Positions 9,644 to 19,900 of a DNA stretch of 52,703 nucleotides are shown one piece after another. A program made the position numbers and the translations under genes. Under the pieces are notes generated by a model, which saw only the letters and a program-made list of their open reading frames with translations, made no database searches and had not been told where the DNA came from. The stretch is from RGIG4097 sp964637515 (lineage in GTDB: Bacteria > Bacillota > Clostridia > Christensenellales > CAG-917). The stretch is taken from positions 1 to 52,703 of the forward strand of contig CAZWUI010000008.1 in NCBI GenBank assembly GCA_964637515.1. The letters run 5' to 3'. Position 1 is the first letter of the stretch. Every line of letters begins with the position of its first letter.

Positions 9644-11862
9644 CAAAACGCATCCCCCGAATACGCTTCGTCGATAAGGTTGACGAGCAGAGAATAGCGT
9701 CTTGCGGTTTCGTTGTTTTTGACCATACGCGCCATAGTCTGTTTCGAGCCGGCAATGACTACGAGTTTTTTTGCACGGGTGACTGCGGTGTAGAGCAGAT
9801 TTCTCGACTGCAACATATAGTTGGCGTCGAGCGCAATGACCACCGCATCAAACTCACAACCTTGCGATTTGTGTATGGTGACCGCATATGCAAGCGTGAG
9901 TTGTTCCGCATCGGAAAATTGATAAACAGCCACTTTATCGTCGTCAAAACGCACGATAAAACTCATATTGTGCAAGTTTATGCTTTCAATGAAACCAATA
10001 TCGCCGTTATATACTCCAACCCCTCTTTCAATCTTCACGCCCACTTCTTGCGTCCATTCTTGCTGGTAGTTGTTTTGAGTTTGCATGACCTTATCCCCTT
10101 CTCTGAATAGGTCTTCTCCGTGACGAAATTCCTTCTTGTCGTAGGACGGGGGATTGATGACCGCTTGCAATTTTTGGTTGAGATTGAACACCCCTGCGCT
10201 CCCCCTTTTCATAGGGCAAAGTACTTGAATATCCTTCGGTTCGACACCGAGATAATTGTTCAAACGTTTGGTCACAAGGTCTATGGTCGTGCGTGCAATA
10301 TCTTCAGCGTTGTTGCGCTCTTCAAAGAAGAAATCCTTGCTCTTGTTGTCAAGCACAGGCATTTCACCGTTGTTGATTTTGTGTGCATTGGGGACGATTT
10401 TGCTATCTTCGGACTGGCGGTAAATCTGCGTGAGATAACTCACCCCGAATTTTCCGCAAGCGATTAGGTCACCAAGCACGTTGCCCGCTCCCACCGATGC
10501 AAGTTGGTCTTTGTCCCCGACAAGTATTAGTCTTGAGCCCATACGCACCGCTTTTACAAGCGCATTGAACACGTATTCGTCCACCATACTCATCTCGTCC
10601 ACGATGACGACGTCTGCGGGGAGTTTGGTTTGGTCGTTGTAGGTGAATCTCGACGTGCCGTCCTTGAAGTCAAGGTCGAGAAGACGATGAATGGTTTTTG
10701 CTTCCGCACCGGTCGCTTCTGACATACGCTTTGCCGCTCTGCCCGTAGGTGCGCACAACGCAACCTTTTTCCCAAGGTCGTTGTAGATATGCAGTATACA
10801 TTTCACGATAGTGGTCTTACCCGTGCCCGGCCCGCCGGTGATGATATGCACGCCGTTTTCAATGGATGCTCTGACCGCATCCGCTTGATTGGGGTGAAGG
10901 TTGAAACCCGCTTCGTTTTCAAACATTTTGATTTCTTCGTCAACAGGCACTCTTATATCCGCACCTGCGCTCAACAAAACCATAAGCCGTCTTGCAATAC
11001 TTTCTTCGGTCAGGAAATTTTGTTTCAAAACGATAGCCGCATGCTCGCTCGTGACGTATCTAACAAGGTCGCCGAGCATAATCATATCTTCGAGATTATC
11101 TCTCACTCTTTGTTCGGGATCATCACAATCGAGTTTTAACAAGTCGAAAACGGCACTTAAAAGCGCATTTTCGGGCAAATAGATATGTCCGCTTCTTTGG
11201 GATGCTTCTTGCAAGACGTACTTGATACCCGCGCAAATTCGATAGTCGCTGTTGCGGTCAATGCCAAGTTCGCTTGCGATTTTGTCCGCAGAGGCAAAGC
11301 CTATTCCGTTCACGTCGTCAACGAGAGTGTACGGATTTTTTCTGACGATTTCTTCGGTTTTGCCTTCGTATACCGCATAGATTTTCAAGGCAAGATTTAT
11401 GCTCACACCCAGTTCTTGCAAGAACACGATTGCATCTTGCATCTTGACTATATTGGTGTAGCCGAGTCCAAATTCGGTCGCACGTTTCAAGGATATACCC
11501 TTGACCTTTGCAAGCTCAAACGGGTACTTCATTTTTTCAAGGGATTCCACACCAAATTTCGCGACGATAGCATCCGCAGTGATAGGACCGAGTCCCCTGA
11601 TCAAACCGCTACCCAAAAACTTGCGTATGCCGTCGAGTTTTGAAGGTGCGCTCACGTAGACGTTTTCCGCAAAAAATTGTTTGCCGTATAGCGTTTTCGT
11701 TTGGAAATTGCCCTCTACCCTTATGCTTTGACCTTCGCTCACGGGGGGAAAAGTGCCGACAACAGTGTATACGGAAACGTCCGTCTTGACGTCAAGAACG
11801 GTGTAGCCCGTATCTTCGCTGCGGAAGATTACACTTTTGATTTCTCCTCTGAGTTCTGCCAT
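9643..11862 (-). CDS. recD2: RecD-like ATP-dependent DNA helicase RecD2
   Basis: Superfamily 1B 5'-3' DNA helicase that acts without RecBC, involved in replication-fork and repair processes. The 739 residues carry the long N-terminal region with OB-like and helix-hairpin-helix segments (GLIRGLGPITADAIVAKFG near residue 90), Walker A GGPGTGKTTIV near 345, Walker B VVIVDEMSMVDE near 430, and the C-terminal helicase motif LAYAVTIHKSQGCEFDAVV. AAGGA precedes the ATG. comF overlaps its 3' end, so the two form an operon. Upstream is the double hairpin behind metK. Confidence 0.96.
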   Translation of the reverse strand: MAELRGEIKSVIFRSEDTGYTVLDVKTDVSVYTVVGTFPPVSEGQSIRVEGNFQTKTLYGKQFFAENVYVSAPSKLDGIRKFLGSGLIRGLGPITADAIVAKFGVESLEKMKYPFELAKVKGISLKRATEFGLGYTNIVKMQDAIVFLQELGVSINLALKIYAVYEGKTEEIVRKNPYTLVDDVNGIGFASADKIASELGIDRNSDYRICAGIKYVLQEASQRSGHIYLPENALLSAVFDLLKLDCDDPEQRVRDNLEDMIMLGDLVRYVTSEHAAIVLKQNFLTEESIARRLMVLLSAGADIRVPVDEEIKMFENEAGFNLHPNQADAVRASIENGVHIITGGPGTGKTTIVKCILHIYNDLGKKVALCAPTGRAAKRMSEATGAEAKTIHRLLDLDFKDGTSRFTYNDQTKLPADVVIVDEMSMVDEYVFNALVKAVRMGSRLILVGDKDQLASVGAGNVLGDLIACGKFGVSYLTQIYRQSEDSKIVPNAHKINNGEMPVLDNKSKDFFFEERNNAEDIARTTIDLVTKRLNNYLGVEPKDIQVLCPMKRGSAGVFNLNQKLQAVINPPSYDKKEFRHGEDLFREGDKVMQTQNNYQQEWTQEVGVKIERGVGVYNGDIGFIESINLHNMSFIVRFDDDKVAVYQFSDAEQLTLAYAVTIHKSQGCEFDAVVIALDANYMLQSRNLLYTAVTRAKKLVVIAGSKQTMARMVKNNETARRYSLLVNLIDEAYSGDAF

Positions 11863-11892
11863 ATATCCTTTTTCTCTCTTGGACTTATCTTT

Positions 11893-11953
11893 GTTTTTTC
11901 ATAGTTGCGCTCACGCGTAACTATGAAAAAACAAGGAGCAACCCTTGTTTTTT
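11893..11953. terminator. Two overlapping inverted repeats between metK and recD2
   Basis: Hairpin A has 18-nt arms (11893-11910 and 11915-11932) around a TCAC loop. Hairpin B pairs 11926-11936 with 11943-11953 (AAAAAACAAGG / CCTTGTTTTTT). The arms share the A-tract at 11926-11932, so only one hairpin can form at a time. On the minus strand hairpin B comes first after metK and ends in Us, as a terminator would. Confidence 0.7.
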
Positions 11954-11966
11954 TCTTTCGTTATTG

Positions 11967-13145
11967 TCAAAGCGTTTCGAGTACGCGTTTGATTTCGTCC
12001 ACTTTGTCCGTTTGTTCCCACGGGAACACGTTCTTTCCGAGGTGCCCGTAGTTTGACGTTGCGCGGTAAATAGGTCTGTCAAGTTTAAGATTTCTGATGA
12101 TTGCAAGAGGTCTTAAGTCGAACACCCTATTCACGATTTCGACGATTTTGTCGTCGGGGACGATGCCCGTGCCGTAACTGTCGATATAAACTGCTACGGG
12201 GTGAGACATTCCGATTGCGTACGCGATTTCGATTTCCACACGCTTTGCAACCCCTGCTGCGACCAAGTTTTTGCATACGTAACGAGCCATATACAAACCG
12301 CTTCTGTCCACTTTGCTGGGGTCTTTGCCCGACAACGCACCGCCACCGTGACGGCAGAAACCGCCGTAGGTGTCCACGATAATCTTGCGACCGGTCAAAC
12401 CGCTATCCCCCATAGGACCGCCAACGACGAATCTTCCCGTCGGATTGACGTAAATCTTCGTGTCGTCGTCGATATATTTTTCGGGGATCGCCACTTTGAT
12501 GACCTTTTCGATGACGTCTTTTTCAAGCTCGTCCATATCGACGTCTTCGGAGTGTTGAGTGGACACAACGATAGTGTCTACTCTCACAGGGACGTCGCCG
12601 TCGTATTCAACGGTAACTTGGGACTTTCCGTCGGGACGGAGATAGTCGATTTCGTGGTTTTTTCTTGCCTCGGTCAAGCGATAAGTGAGCGCGTGCGCAA
12701 GCATGATAGGCAAAGGCATAAGCTCTTCGGTTTCGTCGGTTGCATAACCGAACATCATACCTTGGTCGCCTGCACCCTGCTTTTCAAACTCGTCGTTTTC
12801 GCTTTCGCTATCCGTTGCGGAATTAACGCCGAGAGCAATGTCGGGAGATTGTTCGTCAAGAGAAGAGAGCACCGCACAGGTCTTGTAATCGAACCCGAGA
12901 GAACTGTCGTCGTATCCGATATCCTTGATGACTCCGCGGACGATACCGGGAATATCAGAATAATGTTCGGTGCTGACTTCGCCGAACACCACCACCATTC
13001 CGGTGGTGGCGCACACCTCGACTGCGACTCTTGCAGAAGAGTCTTCTTGATAGATGTCGTCGAGAATGGCGTCCGCGATTTGGTCGCAAACCTTATCGGG
13101 ATGTCCTTCGGTTACACTTTCTGACGTAAAAAATCTTTTTTCCAT
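11967..13145 (-). CDS. metK: S-adenosylmethionine synthetase
   Basis: Makes S-adenosylmethionine from methionine and ATP. The 392-residue protein opens MEKRFFTSESVTEGHPDKVC and carries the ATP motif GAGDQGMMFGYATDET near residue 120 and the P-loop-like GGGALSGKDPSKVDRS near 265, both diagnostic. The ATG follows the rpoC stop by 13 nt with no Shine-Dalgarno and no visible promoter or SAM riboswitch, so it appears to be read from the rpoBC transcript and may depend on translational coupling. Joining metK to rpoBC is unusual. A terminator hairpin follows. Confidence 0.97.
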   Translation of the reverse strand: MEKRFFTSESVTEGHPDKVCDQIADAILDDIYQEDSSARVAVEVCATTGMVVVFGEVSTEHYSDIPGIVRGVIKDIGYDDSSLGFDYKTCAVLSSLDEQSPDIALGVNSATDSESENDEFEKQGAGDQGMMFGYATDETEELMPLPIMLAHALTYRLTEARKNHEIDYLRPDGKSQVTVEYDGDVPVRVDTIVVSTQHSEDVDMDELEKDVIEKVIKVAIPEKYIDDDTKIYVNPTGRFVVGGPMGDSGLTGRKIIVDTYGGFCRHGGGALSGKDPSKVDRSGLYMARYVCKNLVAAGVAKRVEIEIAYAIGMSHPVAVYIDSYGTGIVPDDKIVEIVNRVFDLRPLAIIRNLKLDRPIYRATSNYGHLGKNVFPWEQTDKVDEIKRVLETL

Positions 13146-13158
13146 AATTGAGTGTTTA

Positions 13159-16100
13159 TCAGTCGTTTATGTTGTCTTTATCTTCGTCTTCGGTCACTGC
13201 GGGGACGGTGGTGATATTCTTGTATATCTTCATACCGGTGCCTGCAGGGATCAATTTACCGATGATGACGTTTTCTTTGAGTCCGATGAGCGGATCGACT
13301 TTGTTCTTGATTGCCGCATCTGCAAGAACTCTGGTGGTTTCTTGGAAGGATGCCGCGGACAAGAAAGATTCAGTCGCGAGTGCCGCTTTGGTGATACCGA
13401 GCAACGTACGTTTTGCAGTTGCGGGTGCGCCGCCGTTTTCAAGAGCCTTTTCGTTTTCGTCTTCATAGGTGAAGATGTCGACGAGAGTGCCGGGGAGCAT
13501 ATCGGTGTCGCCTTGGTCTTCGATACGGACTTTGCGGAGCATTTGACGGACGATGACTTCGATGTGTTTGTCGTTGATTTCAACACCGGAGATACGGTAG
13601 GTTCTTTGAACTTCTTTCGCAAGATATTCTTGAACACCGTTGACGCCCTTCGCACGAAGCATTGCTTGAGGATCGATAGGACCGTTGGTGAGCGGATCGC
13701 CTGCGGAGATGGTTTCGCCTTCTTCTACACGGAGTCTTGCGCCGTAAGGAATTTGATAGGTCTTGGAATCATCCGCACCCGTGACGGTGATTTCACGGTT
13801 GTTTTCGGAGATGTGCACAACGCCGTTGTTTTCGGTGATGATTGCTTGTCCCTTGGGTTTGCGTGCTTCGAAGATTTCTTCGACACGGGGAAGACCTTGG
13901 GTGATGTCGTCGCCGGTTGCAACACCGCCGGTGTGGAAGGTTCTCATCGTGAGCTGGGTACCGGGTTCACCGATTGATTGTGCCGCGATGATACCGACTG
14001 CTTCGCCGAGTTTCACGGTGTTACCGCTTGCCATATTCTTGCCGTAGCACTTCGCGCATACGCCGTTTCTCGTCTTACAGGTGAGGACTGAACGGATGCG
14101 CACGCCGGGGAGACGATGCACGTTGGAACCTTCTGCTTCCCATTGTTTCGTGAGTGCTTTGTCGATTGCTTTTGCTTGTTCGTTGGAGATGAGCGTGTCT
14201 TTTTCCGCAAGGATTTCCCCGGTTGCGGGATCGACGACGTCTTCCATGGTGTATCTGCCTGCGATTCTGTCTTCGAGCGGTTCGATTGCGCTCTTGTCGT
14301 CCTTGTAGATTGCGGTGACCAAAGAACCTTTGGTGTCACCACAGTCTTGTTCGCGAACGATGACCGAGTGAGATACGTCGACGAGACGTCTGGTAAGGTA
14401 ACCGGAGTCAGCCGTTTTCAGTGCGGTATCTGCAAGACCTTTACGTCCGCCGTGCGAAGAGATGAAGTATTCGAGAACGGAAAGTCCTTCACGGAAGTTT
14501 GCACGGACAGGGAGTTCGATTGTTTCGCCTTTCGGGTTCGCCATAAGACCACGCATACCCGTCAACTGACGAATCTGGTTCATGCTACCACGAGCGCCGG
14601 AGTGCGCCATCATCCAAATCGGGTTGAAGTCGTCGAGACCGTCTTGGATCTTGGAAGTGACTTGATCGGTCGCATCGCTCCAAATATTGATGACCGCTTT
14701 GTAACGTTCTTCGTTGGTGACGATACCTCTTTCGTAGTTGCGTTCGATTTTGATGACTTTTTGTTCCGCCGCGTCGATGATTGCTTGTTTCTCTGCGGGG
14801 ACGTGCATATCGAAAACGCTGGTGGTAAGTGCGCCGATGGTGGAGTACTTATAACCAAGTGCCTTGATAAGGTCAAGGGTGTTTGCGGTTTCGGTTGCGC
14901 CGTGATACTTGAAGCAGTTGTCAACTATCATAGAGAGTTGTTTCTTGCCGATTGCATTTGCTTTCTCTCCGAGAACTTTTTGCACTGCCTTGCGGAGAGC
15001 GCATTTTTCTTTGGTTTCGGTGAGGTCTGCGACGTCCACTCCGCTTTCTGCGATTTTCGCGATGATAGCGTCTGCGTCTTTATCGGACAAGTCGTCTCTA
15101 CGTACGATACTTCTGACTTCGTCTGCATTCTTCGCGTTTGCGAGAGCGACGAATTGTTTTTGGTCTATGCAGCAGTCGATGCCGAGAATGCCGTCGATTT
15201 CAAGGTTTGCGGCATGGTTTCCGACAGTTCTGTCGATGAAACGCAAATCTTGAGGCAAATTCTCGTTGAAGATGCATCTGCCGACTGTGGTATGGAGCAT
15301 CTTGGTTGCGACGGTGCCGTCTTCTTTCGTGTAATTCTTGCGAATGTAGATGAGAGATTGCAAGGTGATGTCACCGCATTGATATGCCATGAGTGCTTCT
15401 TCAAAGGAGCTGAAGAACTTGCCTTCTCCCTGCGCATTAGGTTTAACTATAGTAAGATAGTAAGAACCTATAACCATATCTTGAGTCGGGGAAACGATAG
15501 GTTTGCCGTCGCTGAGTTTCAAGATATTGTTCGTACAAAGCATGAGGATTCTTGCTTCGACTTGTGCCTCGATGGAAAGAGGTACGTGAACCGCCATTTG
15601 GTCGCCGTCGAAGTCCGCATTGAATGCGCCGCACGCGAGGGGGTGAAGTTTGATTGCTCTACCCTCGACAAGGACGGGTTCAAATGCTTGGATACCCAAA
15701 CGGTGAAGCGTAGGTGCACGGTTGAGAAGGACGGGATGATCTTTGATGATTTCTTCAAGGATGTCCCACACTTGATTCTTGCCGGTGTCTACGAAACGTT
15801 TTGCGCTCTTGATATTGTGGCAGAGATTTTGCTCGACGAGTTTCTTCATGATGAAGGGCTTGAAGAGTTCGAGTGCCATTTCCTTCGGAAGACCGCATTG
15901 ATAGAGTTTGAGTTCAGGACCTACGACGATAACCGAACGACCGGAATAGTCGACACGTTTACCGAGAAGGTTTTGACGGAAACGACCTTGCTTGCCGCGG
16001 AGCATGCCGGACAAGGATTTGAGATCACGATTGCCGGGACCGCTGACCGCTTTACCTCTCCTGCCGTTGTCGATAAGTGCGTCGACTGCTTCTTGGAGCA

Positions 16101-16974
16101 TACGCTTTTCGTTGCGGACGATGATGTCGGGAGCGCCGACGTCTTTGAGTTTTTTCAAGCGGTTGTTACGGTTGATAACTCTTCTATAAAGGTCGTTAAG
16201 GTCGGATGCCGCGAAACGACCGCCGTCGAGTTGAACCATAGGACGAAGTTCGGGAGGGAGAACGGGAAGCACGTCGAGAATCATCCATTCGGGACGGTTT
16301 CCGCTTGCGCGGAACGCTTCGACGATTTCAAGGCGTTTAACCGCTTTGATACGTTTTTGTCCGGTGCTCTTTGCGATGATTTCTTTGAGTGCTACGCTAT
16401 CCTTGTCGAGATCGATTTCTTGGAGCAATTCTTTGATTGCTTCTGCGCCCATACCGACACGGAGAGTTTTGAAATCGTCGGTGGAATACTTGTCCATGAG
16501 TTCAAGATATTCCTTGTCGCTCAACACTTGTTTTTTGGTGACTTCTTTGACTTGACCGGGATCGAGAACGATATGGTTGACAAGATACAACACTTGTTCA
16601 AGTTCCTTCGGGGAGATGTCGAGAAGAAGACTGATACGAGAAGGCACGCCTCTGAAATACCAGATATGAGAAACGGGAGTCGCGAGTTCGATATGACCCA
16701 TTCTTTCTCTACGCACTTTGCTCTTGGTGACTTCAACGCCGCACTTTTCGCAGACTACGCCTTTATAACGGACTCTCTTATAGCGTCCGCAATGGCATTC
16801 CCAGTCGCGCATAGGCCCAAAGATTTTTTCGCAGAAAAGACCGTCGGGTTCGGGTTTTTGGGTGCGGTAGTTTATTGTTTCGGGTTTGGTGACCTCGCCG
16901 TGAGACCATTCTCTGATCTTATCGGGAGATGCAATACCTATTTGAATAGAATCGAAATTACTCAGTTCGTACAT
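13159..16974 (-). CDS. rpoC: RNA polymerase subunit beta'
   Basis: Catalytic subunit of RNA polymerase. The 1,271 residues contain the N-terminal zinc site CHCGRYKRVRYKGVVCEKCG (about residues 60-80), the absolutely conserved Mg-binding NADFDGDQMAVH near 455, the bridge-helix and trigger-loop region, and the second zinc cluster ending CAKCYG. The ATG at 16974 is 11 nt after the rpoB stop, with GGAGG-like sequence in the gap. The C-terminal tail is acidic. It is co-transcribed with rpoB and probably metK. Confidence 0.99.
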   Translation of the reverse strand: MYELSNFDSIQIGIASPDKIREWSHGEVTKPETINYRTQKPEPDGLFCEKIFGPMRDWECHCGRYKRVRYKGVVCEKCGVEVTKSKVRRERMGHIELATPVSHIWYFRGVPSRISLLLDISPKELEQVLYLVNHIVLDPGQVKEVTKKQVLSDKEYLELMDKYSTDDFKTLRVGMGAEAIKELLQEIDLDKDSVALKEIIAKSTGQKRIKAVKRLEIVEAFRASGNRPEWMILDVLPVLPPELRPMVQLDGGRFAASDLNDLYRRVINRNNRLKKLKDVGAPDIIVRNEKRMLQEAVDALIDNGRRGKAVSGPGNRDLKSLSGMLRGKQGRFRQNLLGKRVDYSGRSVIVVGPELKLYQCGLPKEMALELFKPFIMKKLVEQNLCHNIKSAKRFVDTGKNQVWDILEEIIKDHPVLLNRAPTLHRLGIQAFEPVLVEGRAIKLHPLACGAFNADFDGDQMAVHVPLSIEAQVEARILMLCTNNILKLSDGKPIVSPTQDMVIGSYYLTIVKPNAQGEGKFFSSFEEALMAYQCGDITLQSLIYIRKNYTKEDGTVATKMLHTTVGRCIFNENLPQDLRFIDRTVGNHAANLEIDGILGIDCCIDQKQFVALANAKNADEVRSIVRRDDLSDKDADAIIAKIAESGVDVADLTETKEKCALRKAVQKVLGEKANAIGKKQLSMIVDNCFKYHGATETANTLDLIKALGYKYSTIGALTTSVFDMHVPAEKQAIIDAAEQKVIKIERNYERGIVTNEERYKAVINIWSDATDQVTSKIQDGLDDFNPIWMMAHSGARGSMNQIRQLTGMRGLMANPKGETIELPVRANFREGLSVLEYFISSHGGRKGLADTALKTADSGYLTRRLVDVSHSVIVREQDCGDTKGSLVTAIYKDDKSAIEPLEDRIAGRYTMEDVVDPATGEILAEKDTLISNEQAKAIDKALTKQWEAEGSNVHRLPGVRIRSVLTCKTRNGVCAKCYGKNMASGNTVKLGEAVGIIAAQSIGEPGTQLTMRTFHTGGVATGDDITQGLPRVEEIFEARKPKGQAIITENNGVVHISENNREITVTGADDSKTYQIPYGARLRVEEGETISAGDPLTNGPIDPQAMLRAKGVNGVQEYLAKEVQRTYRISGVEINDKHIEVIVRQMLRKVRIEDQGDTDMLPGTLVDIFTYEDENEKALENGGAPATAKRTLLGITKAALATESFLSAASFQETTRVLADAAIKNKVDPLIGLKENVIIGKLIPAGTGMKIYKNITTVPAVTEDEDKDNIND

Positions 16975-16985
16975 ATCATTACCTC

Positions 16986-19900
16986 CTATTCTTCGTCGTC
17001 ACTGCCACCGAACAAGCTACCGAAGTCGGGAACCGATTGAGTGAGTGCCGAGAAGATGTCCGCATCGTCGTCGTCTTTCGCGGTGTCAAAGACGTTGTCG
17101 AAGGAAGAACCTTCTTGTTTGAAGTCTTCAAAGATATTTCCGCCGCCGAAGATGTCGATTTCTTTGAGTTCATCGTTCTTCTTGCCGGTGACGGGTTCGA
17201 AGTCGATATCGTCGTCGGAGTCGCGGAGTTTGATTTCGTCGTGGTCTTCGGTGAGGACCTTGACGTCAAGTCCGAGAGATTGAAGTTCTTTGACGAGAAC
17301 TTTGAAGGATTCGGGGATGCCGGGTTCGGAAATGTTGTTGCCCTTGACGATACTTTCGTAAGTCTTGACACGACCGACCACGTCGTCCGATTTGACGGTG
17401 AGGATTTCTTGCAACATATTTGCCGCGCCGTACGCTTCGAGTGCCCACACTTCCATTTCACCGAAACGTTGTCCGCCGAATTGCGCTTTGCCGCCGAGGG
17501 GTTGTTGCGTAACAAGGCTGTAAGGACCGGTGCTTCTTGCGTGGATCTTGTCGTCGACGAGGTGATGCAGTTTGAGATAGTACATATAGCCGACGGTGAC
17601 GGGGTTTTCAAACGGTTCGCCGGTGCGTCCGTCGTAAAGTTGGATCTTGCCGTCAACCTTGCCGTCCGCGTTCACGATATTGTTGTCGCGGAAGAGTTTC
17701 TTGATATCGCTTTCGTTTGCGCCGTCGAAGACGGGAGTGCTTATCTTGAGACCGAGCATGTTCGCGATGAGTCCAAGGTGAACTTCGAGAACCTGTCCGA
17801 TATTCATACGTGAAGGAACGCCCAAGGGGTTCAACACGATTTGGATAGGCGTGCCGTCTGCCATATAAGGCATATCCTCTCTGGGAAGAACGCGGGAGAT
17901 AACGCCCTTGTTTCCGTGACGTCCTGCCATCTTATCGCCGACGGAGATCTTTCTCTTTTGAGCAATATAGACGCGCACGAGTTTGTTGACGCCGGGGCTG
18001 AGTTCGTCGCGGTTCTTACGGGTGAAGATCTTGACGTCGACTACGATACCTGCGCCGCCGTTGGGAACACGGAGAGAGGTGTCACGGACTTCTCTGACCT
18101 TTTCGCCGAAGATTGCGCGAAGCAATCTTTCTTCGGGAGTGAGTTCGGTTTCGCCCTTCGGGGTGACTTTGCCGACGAGGATATCCCCTGCTCTGACTTC
18201 CGCACCGATACGGACGATACCGTCTTCGTCAAGGTTGCGGAGCACGTCGTCGCCAAGGTTGGGAATGTCGCGGGTGATGACTTCTTCGCCGAGTTTGGTA
18301 TCTCTTGCTTCGATTTCTTGTTCTTCGATATGTATCGAAGTGTAGAGGTCGTCTTTCACGAGATCTTCGCTGATGAGGACCGCATCTTCGTAGTTGTAGC
18401 CTTCCCAGCTCATGAACGCTACGAGCATATTTCTACCGAGTGCGAGTTCACCGCCGTCGGTTGCGGGGCCGTCTGCAAGGACGGTGCCTTCGCTTATAAC
18501 GTTGCCTGCTTCGTCATACTTCGGTCCAACGACTTCTTGACCTTTTTTGACGATAGGATGTTGATTGATGCAAGTGGATTGGTTGCTTCTTTCGAACTTG
18601 GAAAGAACATATTCTTCTTCGTGTCCGTCTTTTTCTTCAACGATGATCTTGTCTGCGTCCACGTATTTGACGAAACCGTCTTTCTTTGCGATTTTGAGAA
18701 CGCCGCTGTCGTATGCGATACGATGTTCGACACCCGTTGCAATCATAGGTGCTTGCGGACGGAGAAGCGGGACTGCCTGACGTTGCATGTTGGATCCCAT
18801 CAACGCACGGTTGGTATCGTCGTTTTCAAGGAAGGGAATGAGTGCGGTTGCGATAGAAACGAGTTGTTTCGGGCTGACGTCCATGAAATCGACTTCGGAT
18901 TTCGGGAAGCTGTTGATTTCGTCACGACGACGGCAGTTGACACGGTCGTGTACGAAACGTCCTTCTTCGTCAAGCTCTTCGTTTGCTTGTGCGATGGTGT
19001 ACTTGTCTTCTTCGTCTGCGGTCATGTAGACGATTTCCTTGGTCACGACACCGCTTTCCTTGTCCACTCTGCGATAGGGAGATTCGATAAGGCCGTATTC
19101 GTTGACTTTCGCATAGGACGAAAGGGAACTGATAAGACCGATATTCTGACCTTCGGGAGTTTCAATCGGGCAAAGTCTGCCGTAGTGAGTGTAGTGAACG
19201 TCACGGACGTCGAAGCTTGCTCTTTCTCTGTTCAAACCGCCGGGACCGAGTGCGGAGAGTTTACGCTTGTGCGTAAGTTCTGCGATCGGGTTGGGTTGGT
19301 CCATGAATTGAGACAACTGCGAAGAACCGAAAAATTCTTTCACGGCACTCGTCACGGGACGAATGTTGATGAGAGATTGTGCGGTGACTTCCGCGCTGTC
19401 TTGGACGGTGTTCATTCTCTCTTTGATGACGCGTTCAAGACGGCTGATACCGATACGGAATTGGTTTTGGAGAAGTTCACCGACCGCACGGACACGACGA
19501 TTGCCGAGGTGGTCGATATCGTCGCAACAACCGAAACCGTGACGGAGACCGATATTGTAGTCGATAGTCGCCACGATGTCGTCGAGAGTGATATGTCTGA
19601 CGACGAGTTTGCCGTCTGCAAGGCTTTGTTGAAGTGCGAACTTCAATTCGTCCCCGCTCATTTCTTCCATGAGAGCTTTGAGTTCGGGATAGTAGACCTT
19701 TTCGGTCACGCCGAGTTCTTCCGCATCGAAACCGAATGCGGTGATGTCCACGGTGTTGTTGCCGATGCACTTGAATTCTCTTGCCGCGCCGTTCTCGTCA
19801 ACGTAGGAGAGATAGACGACGTTGATGCCCTTGTTTTGAATTTCAACTGCGGTTTCTGCGGAGATGACTTCGCCTTTTGAAAGGAGAATTTCACCCGTTT

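Noticed and set aside
11862..11966. SAM riboswitch near metK
   Set aside because: The hairpins lie downstream of metK, and no SAM-I or SAM-II motif (paired P1 with a kink-turn) is present upstream of it in the rpoC junction.
14116..17040. A 974-codon open frame on the plus strand opposite rpoC
   Set aside because: It lies antisense to unmistakable rpoC, has no ribosome site or family motif, and results from the codon bias of rpoC (few stops on the opposite strand).
17841..19880. A 679-codon open frame opposite rpoB
   Set aside because: Antisense shadow of rpoB with cysteine- and phenylalanine-rich composition typical of such frames.
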